DNA of 64,000 nucleotides from assembly GCA_027493525.1 (NCBI GenBank), contig JAOSKN010000003.1, forward strand, positions 992,001 through 1,056,000. Reading direction: 5' to 3'. The notes under the pieces are model-generated. The model did not search any database, was not told the DNA's origin, and worked only from the letters and a program-made list of their open reading frames with translations. Shown here piece by piece: positions 57,527-64,000 of this stretch (within the stretch, counting starts at the first letter, position 1; every line of letters begins with the position of its first letter). Source of the DNA: Planctomycetota bacterium (GTDB taxonomy: Bacteria > Planctomycetota > SZUA-567 > H5-PLA8). The position numbers and the translations under genes are program-made.

Positions 57527-58216
57527 ATGAGCACCTCGCTGCGCGCCTTTTTCTTCGACATGGACGGCCTGCTGATCGACACCGAGGACCTGCACATGCG
57601 GGCCTTCGCCGAGACCGCCGCGGCGCTGGGCTACGCTCGGGAGCCCCGCGAATACGCCTGCTGGATCGGGCACAGCTCGTGGAAGGTCTCCGCGTGGCTG
57701 GCCGAACAGGTGAAGGTCCGGACCACGCCCGACGAGATCATGCGCATCGAACAGGAGAACTTTTTGCGCATTCTGCGCGAGGAGCGCCCCGCGCCGCTGG
57801 CCGGCTCGCGCGAGATGTTCGACGCCTGCGACGCCTTGGGCCTGCCCCGCGCGCTGGTCAGCAGCACCGTCTACCCGCAGGTGGTGAAGACGATGGAAGT
57901 CGTGCTGGGGCACTTCGGGCGCGAGCCCGACCTGGAGCGGCACTTCGGCGCGGTCGTCACCGGGGATCGCGTGACGAACCTGAAGCCGGATCCCGAGCCG
58001 TATCTCAAGGCCGCCGCGGGGCTGGGCGTGCCGCCGGAGCGCTGCATCGTCTTCGAGGATTCCCCCGCCGGCGTCAAAAGCGCCCGCGCCGCCGGCTGCC
58101 GCGTGGTGGCGATTCCCAACGAGTACCTGGAGCCCGGCGAGGTCGTGCGCGAGGCCCACGCCCATTTCAAGACGTTGAAGGATGCGTTCGAGGCCGGCAT
58201 CTGGGAGCGCTGGTAG
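57527..58216 (+). CDS. HAD-superfamily hydrolase (beta-phosphoglucomutase-like subfamily)
   Basis: 229 residues from ATG 57527. All four HAD motifs: motif I FFFDMDGLLIDTEDLH (nucleophile Asp), motif II LVSSTVYPQV, motif III NLKPDPEPYLKAA (Lys), motif IV CIVFEDSPAGVKSARAAG. A helical cap (EPREYACWIGHSSWKVSAWL) lies between motif I and motif II, placing it in subfamily I with small-phosphosugar phosphatases or mutases. The substrate cannot be assigned. The gene is divergent from DUF4416. Its stop is 3 bp from the convergent gene at 58220. Confidence 0.9.
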   Translation: MSTSLRAFFFDMDGLLIDTEDLHMRAFAETAAALGYAREPREYACWIGHSSWKVSAWLAEQVKVRTTPDEIMRIEQENFLRILREERPAPLAGSREMFDACDALGLPRALVSSTVYPQVVKTMEVVLGHFGREPDLERHFGAVVTGDRVTNLKPDPEPYLKAAAGLGVPPERCIVFEDSPAGVKSARAAGCRVVAIPNEYLEPGEVVREAHAHFKTLKDAFEAGIWERW

Positions 58217-58219
58217 CGC

Positions 58220-58588
58220 TTACTCGTACGCGCGCAGCTTGGCCAGCACGAACCCGGCGATGGGCGGGTCGAGCATCTCGCTGGCGCGGCGGAAGGCCTC
58301 GATCACCAGATCTTTCTTGAACGGCCCGCCGGCGACCAGGATCGGCGCGGACTTGTGCCCGATCTCGTTGACGTCGCCCTCGTCGACGTCGCGGTGCGTG
58401 TAGCCCAGGCCCTCGAAATACTGAATCGCGCGCTCCGGCCCGCCGACGCGGTAGCACAACTGGAACCCCGCAAGCCAGCCCTGCTCGTCGTGCCAGACGA
58501 TCAGGTCGAAGGTGGCGTCGGAGAACCAGCGCCGCCGGGGTTCGCCCTTGAGCTGCCGTACGTCACGGTCTTCGCGCAGCACCTGCAT
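58220..58588 (-). CDS. Small hypothetical protein
   Basis: 122 residues from ATG 58588. Soluble, mixed alpha/beta, with WFSDATFDLIVWHDEQGWLA, LCYRVGGPERAIQYFEGLG and GHKSAPILVAGGPFKKDLVI. I recognise the general look of a compact conserved bacterial protein but not a family name. GCGGAGG lies directly against the ATG, too close for ideal initiation, so the start is slightly uncertain. It is convergent with the HAD gene and divergent from a membrane protein. Function unknown. Confidence 0.65.
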   Translation of the reverse strand: MQVLREDRDVRQLKGEPRRRWFSDATFDLIVWHDEQGWLAGFQLCYRVGGPERAIQYFEGLGYTHRDVDEGDVNEIGHKSAPILVAGGPFKKDLVIEAFRRASEMLDPPIAGFVLAKLRAYE

Positions 58589-58702
58589 CCTCCGCCCCGA
58601 GCCTGGACTTGCCCCACTCCGCCGTTCGTCCATCATACCGCGAGAGCAACCCGGCGCGGCGGAAAACGGGGCGCCGCCGTTCGCGTCATGAGAGGCCTGC
58701 GC

Positions 58703-59722
58703 ATGTCCATGATCCGAAGAGCGAGCTTCGCGCTGCTCCCCGCTTTCCTGCTGGGGTTGGCCCTGTCCTGCGCGCAGGCCGAAGAAGCCTCGCCGGCGCA
58801 GGAAAGCTTGCCCGCGGAATCCCTCCCGGAATCGGCGCGGCCCTCCACCTTCACCGCCAACTTCCTGACGCTGCTGGCCGACGCCGCTTCCGGCGCCGGC
58901 GCGCTGACCGCGGACCTGTTCTGGTCGATCCTGGGCTGGTCCCTGGCGCTGGCGCTGCTGCTGGGTCTGGTCGCATTCCTCCTCTGGCGGACCCTCCGCC
59001 GCCGGGGCGCGTTGGACGTGCGCGAACGCCGCTCGGGGCTCGTCCACGGGCTCTGGCTGGCCCTCTTCCTTACGCTTGCGCTGCTGGGCGGGGCCTACGG
59101 CGGCGCGTGGTTCGGCGGCGGGCGCTGCCTGAAGATCTACATCCACGAGCACCTGATCCTCGACCAGGCCGTCGCGCGGCTGTATTGCGCGGTGGTCCTC
59201 GACAAGGCCGGCTACCGGGCCACCGGCGCGGAGAGCGCGGAGGAGTTCGACCGCGTGCTGGCCGCGTCGAAAGGCCTGGACGACCTCGCGGAAGACGACT
59301 TCGACGCGGGATTGGGGAAGCTTTCCGGGGTGGAAGAGCACGGCCTGATCGCCAACTGGTGCCTGCGCGGGTTCACCTGGCTCGTCGGCGACGCGCTGGG
59401 CGAGTGGCTCCTCGGCGCCGATCCTCGAACGGTCTTCCTGTTCTTCATCCGCACGCCCAGCGTCGACGCGTATCTGGAAGCGAACCCCGGCGCCAACCCG
59501 TGGGTGCTGGCCATCGCCAAGCATATGAAGACGCTGCGCAAGCACGCCTCGAAAACCGTGGACGCCTGGGTCTACCCGAACCTGGCGCTGGGGCTGCTCG
59601 CCGGCCTGGGCCTGCCGCTGGCGGTGCTGGGGTTGTTCCGGCTCGTGTTGCGGCTTTTCCCAAAACCCCAGCCCGCGGCCGCGCCCGCCGCGCCGAAAGA
59701 ACCCGATCCGCCGCAGCCGTGA
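58703..59722 (+). CDS. Membrane protein with signal peptide, unknown function
   Basis: 339 residues from ATG 58703 (AGAGG seven bases before; alternative starts at 58688 and 58709). A signal-peptide-like start (RRASFALLPAFLLGLALSCA then QAEEA) leads to an outer segment and then two TM helices (LFWSILGWSLALALLLGLVA and LVHGLWLALFLTLALLGGAY). A mid segment IYIHEHLILDQAVARLYCAV follows, and a last TM (ALGLLAGLGLPLAVLGLFRL) lies near a Pro/Ala-rich C-terminus. No known family is recognised. Its codon use fits the genome. It is convergent with metF. Confidence 0.68.
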   Translation: MSMIRRASFALLPAFLLGLALSCAQAEEASPAQESLPAESLPESARPSTFTANFLTLLADAASGAGALTADLFWSILGWSLALALLLGLVAFLLWRTLRRRGALDVRERRSGLVHGLWLALFLTLALLGGAYGGAWFGGGRCLKIYIHEHLILDQAVARLYCAVVLDKAGYRATGAESAEEFDRVLAASKGLDDLAEDDFDAGLGKLSGVEEHGLIANWCLRGFTWLVGDALGEWLLGADPRTVFLFFIRTPSVDAYLEANPGANPWVLAIAKHMKTLRKHASKTVDAWVYPNLALGLLAGLGLPLAVLGLFRLVLRLFPKPQPAAAPAAPKEPDPPQP

Positions 59723-59754
59723 GGGCGTCCGGCGGACGCCGCCGCGGGATCGGT

Positions 59755-60636
59755 TCAGAGTTGCCGCATGATCTCGCGCATATGCGCGGCCTTGTTCAGG
59801 ACGTAGAAGTGAATCCCCGGCGCGCCGCCGGCCACCAGTTCACGGGCCTGCGCCGCGCACCACGCGATGCCGATCTCGGTGCAGCGCGCATCGTCGTCCC
59901 CTGCGGCCTGGAGGTCCTTCAGGAGCGGCGCGGGGATCTTCGAGCCGCACATCGACGTGATGCGCTGGATCTGCTTGCCGGACTGGATCGGCATCAACCC
60001 CGGCACGATGGGTTGCGCGATGCCCGCTCCGCGCGCGGCCTCCACGAAGCGGAAGTAGTCGGCGTTGTCGTAAAAGAGCTGCGTGATGACCGCTTCGGCG
60101 CCGGTCTCGACCTTGCGCTTGAGGTTGCGAAGGTCGGCGGCCGCGTCCGGCGCTTCGAGGTGCTTCTCGGGGTAGCCGGCGACGGCGATACCGAAGCGCG
60201 GGTTCCCGGTCCGCTCGCACCAGCCGCGAATGTGCGCGACGAGTTCGTTGGCGTGCGCGAGGCCATCGGGCGGAGGCGTGAAGGATTCCTCGCCCTTGGG
60301 CGGGTCCCCGCGCAACGCGACGATGTTATGGATCTCGTTGCGCTGGAGGTTCTCGAGGATCGCGTCGAGCTGCGCGCGGGACGACCCCACGCAGGTCAGG
60401 TGGCTGGCCGTTTCGAGCTTGAACTGGCGCTTGATGAGCGCGGCGATTTCCAGCGTGCGCTCCTGCGTCGTGCCCATCGCGCCGTAGGTGACGGTCATGT
60501 ACGCCGGCTTCAGCTCGATCAGCTCGGGCAGGATCTCCTTCAGGTTCGCGTAGGCCTTGTCGGTCTTGGGCGGAAAGACCTCGAAGGAGTAGACGGGCTT
60601 GCGGCCCACGTTGGCGAAGTAGTCGGCGAAGCGCAT
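59755..60636 (-). CDS. metF: 5,10-methylenetetrahydrofolate reductase
   Basis: 293 residues from ATG 60636; a TTG start 24 bp further upstream is not favoured. A flavin TIM barrel that reduces methylene-THF to methyl-THF for methionine synthesis: YSFEVFPPKTDK (substrate-binding Glu in the N-terminal motif), MTVTYGAMGTTQERTLEIA, HLTCVGSSRAQLDAIL, VALRGDPPKG, VAGYPEKH, ITQLFYDNADYFRFVE and the C-terminal GAPGIHFYVLNKA. Length matches MetF (~290). A stand-alone gene between a membrane protein and trpE. Confidence 0.95.
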   Translation of the reverse strand: MRFADYFANVGRKPVYSFEVFPPKTDKAYANLKEILPELIELKPAYMTVTYGAMGTTQERTLEIAALIKRQFKLETASHLTCVGSSRAQLDAILENLQRNEIHNIVALRGDPPKGEESFTPPPDGLAHANELVAHIRGWCERTGNPRFGIAVAGYPEKHLEAPDAAADLRNLKRKVETGAEAVITQLFYDNADYFRFVEAARGAGIAQPIVPGLMPIQSGKQIQRITSMCGSKIPAPLLKDLQAAGDDDARCTEIGIAWCAAQARELVAGGAPGIHFYVLNKAAHMREIMRQL

Positions 60637-60743
60637 GGGGGTCCGATTCCTGAAATCCAATTCCTATAGGCAGTATCGCTTGCCTGATTCCGAAAGGTAA
60701 TGACGGAACCGTTGATTGCCGACAAGGGCGAGTTGCGGAATGG

Positions 60744-62288
60744 CTATTTCTTCGCCAGGCGCGCCTCGGCGGCATCCAGGCTGCGCAAGAGCGCGCGGGC
60801 CTTGTTCCGCGTCTCTTCGAACTCGCGCTCGGGCACGCTGTCGGCGACGATCCCCGCGCCGGCCTGGACATGCGCGTCCCAGCGCCCGTCCGGACGCCGG
60901 CGCATCACGAAGGTCCGGATCGCGATGCAGGTGTTGAGGTTGCCCAGCAGATCGATCACGCCCACCGCGCCGGCGTACGGCCCGCGGCTGTCGGGCTCCA
61001 GTTCGTCGATGATCTCCATCGCCCGGATCTTCGGCGCGCCGCTCACCGTGCCCGCCGGATGGCAGGCGCGCAGCACGTCGAAGGCCCCCCGCCCTTCGGT
61101 CATGCGTCCCTCGACGTTGCTGACGATGTGCATGACGTGGCTGTAGTTCTCGATCGCCATCTCCTCGGTGACGTGGACCGAGCCGAAGTTCGAGACGCGC
61201 CCCACGTCGTTGCGGCCGAGGTCCAGGAGCATGACGTGCTCGGCGCGCTCCTTCTCGTCGGCGAGCAGCTCGCGGGCGAGCGCGGCGTCTTCCTCGGGCG
61301 ACTTCCCGCGCGGGCGCGTCCCGGCGATGGGACGGACCGTGATCAGCCCGTCCTCCACGCGCACCATCACCTCCGGCGAGGAGCCCACCAGGTGGACCTC
61401 CGGCGCGCGCAGGTAAAACATGTACGGCGAGGGGTTCACGGCGCGCAGCGAGCGGTAGACCTCGAAAGGCGGGGCGCTCGTCGGGCGCGTGAAGCGCTGC
61501 GAGAGCACCGCCTGGATGATGTCCCCCGCGGCGATGAACTCCTTGGCGGCCTCGACGGCCTTCAGAAACGCCGCGCGTTCGAGGTTGCTCTGGACCTCCT
61601 CGGCCGGCGCGGCGGCGGGGAGGATCTCGCTGAGCGGCCCGGCGCGCGGCGTGGCCAGCTTCGCGACGACCTCGTCGAGCGTCTTGCAGGCGCGCGCGTG
61701 CGCCGCTTCCGGTCCCCCCTCGCGCGGATCGGCGTGGTGGACCACGAAGACCACGTTCTTGACATGATCGAACGCCAGCAGCGTCCGGTAAACGGGCACC
61801 AGCACGTCGGGAACGCCGGGAAAGCCGAGCTTCGCCGGGGGGCGCCTGGCCAGGCGCGGTTCGAAGAGGCGCGCGATGTCGTAGCCCAGATAGCCCACCG
61901 CGCCGCCCGCGAACGGCGGCACGCCCCAGGCCGGATCCGGGGGCAACGCGCGGTTCGCGGCGACGTAACGCTCGATCTCGGCCACCGGATCGCCGGGCCT
62001 CGGCGGCTCGGGCGCGGCGCCGGCCCGCGTCATGCTCACGCGCGGCTCCGGCAGCACCTGCCCGCGAAAGACGGCCTCGGGCTCCGCGCCGACGAAGCTG
62101 TAGCGCCCGATCCGCTCGCCGCGTTCGACCGACTCCAGCAGGAAGCCGTATTCCGAACCGCCCAGCCGCGCGAAGGCCTCCACCGGCGTCAACGTGTCGG
62201 CCAGGAAGCGGCGGTGCACCGCGATCAGCCGGTCGGGGTGCCGCGCATGCAGCGCGCTGAACGTCCGCAGGTCGGGTACGACGCTCAT
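60744..62288 (-). CDS. trpE: Anthranilate synthase component I
   Basis: 514 residues from ATG 62288 (GAGAGGCGGAATCCG upstream). A chorismate-binding enzyme that forms anthranilate, with glutamine amidotransferase TrpG expected elsewhere. Motifs: an N-terminal DSFLLES-like region (GGSEYGFLLESVERGERIGR), IQAVLSQRFTRP, SPSPYMFYL-like NPSPYMFYLRAPE, GSSPEVMVRV, RPIAGTRPRGKSPEEDAAL, LGRNDVGRVSNFG and HPAGTVSGAPKIRAME. The RPIAGTRPRG and AGTVSGAPK blocks are diagnostic, and the intact N-terminal domain is compatible with Trp feedback. No trpG or other trp gene is visible in the window. Confidence 0.93.
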   Translation of the reverse strand: MSVVPDLRTFSALHARHPDRLIAVHRRFLADTLTPVEAFARLGGSEYGFLLESVERGERIGRYSFVGAEPEAVFRGQVLPEPRVSMTRAGAAPEPPRPGDPVAEIERYVAANRALPPDPAWGVPPFAGGAVGYLGYDIARLFEPRLARRPPAKLGFPGVPDVLVPVYRTLLAFDHVKNVVFVVHHADPREGGPEAAHARACKTLDEVVAKLATPRAGPLSEILPAAAPAEEVQSNLERAAFLKAVEAAKEFIAAGDIIQAVLSQRFTRPTSAPPFEVYRSLRAVNPSPYMFYLRAPEVHLVGSSPEVMVRVEDGLITVRPIAGTRPRGKSPEEDAALARELLADEKERAEHVMLLDLGRNDVGRVSNFGSVHVTEEMAIENYSHVMHIVSNVEGRMTEGRGAFDVLRACHPAGTVSGAPKIRAMEIIDELEPDSRGPYAGAVGVIDLLGNLNTCIAIRTFVMRRRPDGRWDAHVQAGAGIVADSVPEREFEETRNKARALLRSLDAAEARLAKK

Positions 62289-62430
62289 CGGATTCCGCCT
62301 CTCGAAGTGGACCAACCTATAGGCTGGCCCAAGCGGCGCAAGCGCCGGGTTCCGCCGCGGGGTTTCTGGAATACCGCGAGGCCGATCCATGATAGGATGG
62401 TCTCGCTCAAATGCCGCAAGGAGCAGGTTC

Positions 62431-62821
62431 ATGGGCGTGTCCGCCGCCACGACGCAGGGCATCCGCGTGGAAGTCGAGAGCCGCTACCTGCCGTCGGAGT
62501 CCGACCCGGCGAATGAGCGCTATTTTTTTCACCTATACGGTTCGTCTGCATAACGAGGGAGCGGTTCCCGCGCAGTTGATCTCGCGGCACTGGATCATCA
62601 CCGACGAGCTGGGCGCGGTCGAAGAAGTCCGCGGCCCCGGCGTCGTGGGCAAACAGCCGCACCTGCGGCCGGGCGAGAGCTTCGAGTACGCCAGCTACTG
62701 CCCACTGCGCACGCCGCTGGGGCACATGCGCGGGAGTTACTTCATGCGCCGCGACGACGGCGTCGAATTCGAGGCCCGCATCGAGAGCTTCAGCCTCGAA
62801 ATGCCGCACCTGATGAGCTGA
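62431..62821 (+). CDS. apaG: ApaG/DUF525 protein (one frameshift at 62523-62529)
   Basis: ATG 62431 (AAGGAG upstream). With one T removed from the T7 run at 62523-62529 (ANERY then FFTYTVRLHN), it is about 129 residues, the normal ApaG length. Motifs: RVEVESRYLPSESDPANERY, TYTVRLHNEGAVPAQLISRH, WIITDELGAVEEVRGPGVVG, QPHLRPGESFEYASYCPLRT, GHMRGSYFM. ApaG forms a small immunoglobulin-like fold, associated with cobalt and magnesium handling and with F-box-like partners elsewhere. The frameshift is in a homopolymer and is likely an error. Confidence 0.9.
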
Positions 62822-62900
62822 GTCAAAACGCTTGTATTTGCCAAAGCGAGACGTAGAAACGTACCTTCGTCGCACGCGATTCCCCAGCGGATGCTCTTTC

Positions 62901-63503
62901 ATGGCTCGACCGTCCACCCGCCGATACCTCAAGGGCGAACTGACGCGCGAGCAGATCCTCCACGCGGCCAAGAAGCTCTTCACTCAGAACGGGTACCACA
63001 ACACCAGCATCTACGATCTCTTCCAGAAGGCCGGGATCACCAAGGGGGCGTTCTATCACCACTGGCGGACCAAAGAGGACCTGGCGCTCACGATCCTTGA
63101 AGAGGTCAAGCAGGCGTATATGGAGCACATCTATCCCGTGCTGGAGCAGGAAGGGCGCGCGCGGGAGAAGATCGAACGGACTTTGAAGACCATCGAGGAA
63201 CTCAACGCCAAGCCCGATTGGTGCTACTGCAAGCTTCTGGCGACCTGGAGCAGCGAACTGTCCCCCGAAGAGGACGAATTGGGCCGCGCGATTCATGAGC
63301 TGCGGACACGCTGGCTGAGCTTCTGGGAGCACTTGGTCCATCGCGCCCAGGAAGAAGGCGACATGCGCAAGGACATCCCGCCGCAGGACCTGAGCCTGAC
63401 GGTGGTGAGCGCTATTTTCGGCGTCTGCTTACAGGGTAAGTCAAGCGACCAGCTACCTATGCACCACGCGATGGAAACTCTTCGAAAACTGCTACTTACC
63501 TGA
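62901..63503 (+). CDS. TetR/AcrR-family transcriptional regulator
   Basis: 200 residues from ATG 62901. N-terminal TetR helix-turn-helix (REQILHAAKKLFTQNGYHNT, SIYDLFQKAGITKGAFYHHW), then an all-helical ligand domain (LTILEEVKQAYMEHIYPVLE, SLTVVSAIFGVCLQGKSSDQ). The KGAFYHHWRTKEDL block is the family hallmark. Ligand unknown. A possible operator is the palindrome at 63537. It is transcribed towards the low-GC region at the end of the window. Confidence 0.9.
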   Translation: MARPSTRRYLKGELTREQILHAAKKLFTQNGYHNTSIYDLFQKAGITKGAFYHHWRTKEDLALTILEEVKQAYMEHIYPVLEQEGRAREKIERTLKTIEELNAKPDWCYCKLLATWSSELSPEEDELGRAIHELRTRWLSFWEHLVHRAQEEGDMRKDIPPQDLSLTVVSAIFGVCLQGKSSDQLPMHHAMETLRKLLLT

Positions 63504-63536
63504 CTCACCCGCCATTTTTTTGTCTTCACGAACAAA

Positions 63537-63550
63537 ACCAACCGGTTGGT
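63537..63550. promoter_or_regulatory. ACCAACCGGTTGGT palindrome, TetR-operator-like
   Basis: A 14-bp perfect palindrome, 34 bp after the TetR stop. Many TetR-family operators are palindromes with an ACCGGT-type centre. It may be a binding site for the adjacent regulator or one arm of a terminator, although no T-run follows. Confidence 0.4.
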
Positions 63551-64000
63551 CGTTAATGATGTTGACATTGGACCCACTATGTGGTGTATTTAGGGAGTCA
63601 ATACCGGTCATTAACCTGATTGCAGGCCTAAAGCTGCTGTTCGCAGGGAATTGACAGTTAGGATTTTGTCTGGAATAAGTTGGGGAAGTACACACGTAGA
63701 AAGATCGGAAATAGCTTGAAGAAACTGACTGGTCTGGATGTCAAATAAGTGAGCATGAAAGACGAGAGCACGACGAAAGCTGGCGCAAAAGTTGCTTAAG
63801 GTACAGAAGTGACAGGAAGCGTACGAAAAGCTGGATCGGAGAACGAAGTCACTCCCGGATGGCGCTCTGAGGGACGGTGTCCCTGGAAACCCCTCCTCCA
63901 CGTCCGTCCTGATGGGCGTCCATCCGGGAGACCTAGAAAACCTGAGCGTAAAGGAGGTTCAAGACAGCGACACGCGGGCGGGGCAGAGACCAAGGCCGAC
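63551..64000 (+). other. Low-GC terminal region, possible 5' part of a mobile retroelement
   Basis: About 450 bp whose first 300 bp are clearly less GC-rich than the window. No complete gene is supported. One plus-strand frame reads to the window end as LMGVHPGDLENLSVKEVQDS then DTRAGQRPRP; this reminds me of the N-terminal leader of some group II intron-encoded reverse transcriptases, but no catalytic motif is in the window. The call is weak. Confidence 0.25.

Noticed and set aside
62289..62430. Trp-attenuator leader before trpE
   Set aside because: The 142-bp leader shows no run of Trp codons in a short reading frame and no clear terminator hairpin with a T-run.

Overview
The window is a GC-rich, densely coding bacterial segment. 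Several features suggest a free-living aerobe from the PVC/Planctomycetes-like part of the tree or a neighbouring phylum. These are an alternative complex III operon, sulfatase/GH2/DUF4091/Gfo-Idh/TIM-barrel sugar genes, an MlrC-family protein, DUF4416, small membrane proteins with an 'SLRxL' N-terminus, and many REP-like intergenic repeats. No rRNA gene is visible, so the phylum is inferred. At least ten otherwise intact genes (including polA, apaG and three act genes) are broken by single-base indels, mostly in or next to homopolymer runs. That pattern looks more like uncorrected long-read error than decay, so I annotate these genes as single coding regions.

Layout. (1) 1-3350: a TIM-barrel isomerase/epimerase, a Gfo/Idh/MocA dehydrogenase and an AraC regulator, with REP-like repeats and a 169-bp MITE. 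(2) 3350-7960: a gene-poor repeat island. It holds two AT-rich membrane-anchored proteins, a tyrosine-type REP transposase (RAYT) pseudogene between REP palindromes, a second RAYT fragment, several repeat families, and three parS-like palindromes spaced about 160 bp apart. (3) 8007-10678: a sialidase-like protein and a zinc-ribbon membrane protein. (4) 10923-18048: a housekeeping block with polA, a small acidic protein, coaE and rho, then a PIN-type toxin-antitoxin pair, an unknown protein and a methyltransferase. (5) 18056-23707: a membrane protein, a methyltransferase, a class V aminotransferase, and divergently a large secreted DUF4091/GH-like protein. (6) 23876-37834: a 14-kb respiratory operon, actABCDEF, two small membrane proteins, ccoN, ccoO, a monohaem ccoP-like gene and a CPx-type copper ATPase with an extra C-terminal membrane domain. 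Most of these genes touch or overlap by 4 bp.

(7) 38265-54145: twelve consecutive minus-strand genes with short gaps. They encode an M81/MlrC protein, a MOSC protein, two amidohydrolases, a GSA-type aminotransferase, a secreted jelly-roll-like protein, a sulfatase, an M55 aminopeptidase, a zinc-type dehydrogenase, an aldo/keto reductase, a nitrilase-family amidase and a 1311-residue secreted GH2-like enzyme. A divergent AraC-type regulator at 54599 probably controls them. The set looks like a dedicated catabolic operon for a sulfated and/or amide-bearing glycan or glycopeptide; the substrate cannot be read from the sequence. (8) 55573-63503: a coiled-coil membrane protein, DUF4416, a HAD hydrolase, two unknown proteins, metF, trpE, apaG and a TetR regulator.

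(9) 63504-64000 is lower in GC. It carries a TetR-operator-like palindrome and then sequence that may be the 5' part of a mobile retroelement running off the window. In energy terms, quinol electrons would pass through alternative complex III to the cbb3 oxidase, with copper supplied by the linked ATPase.
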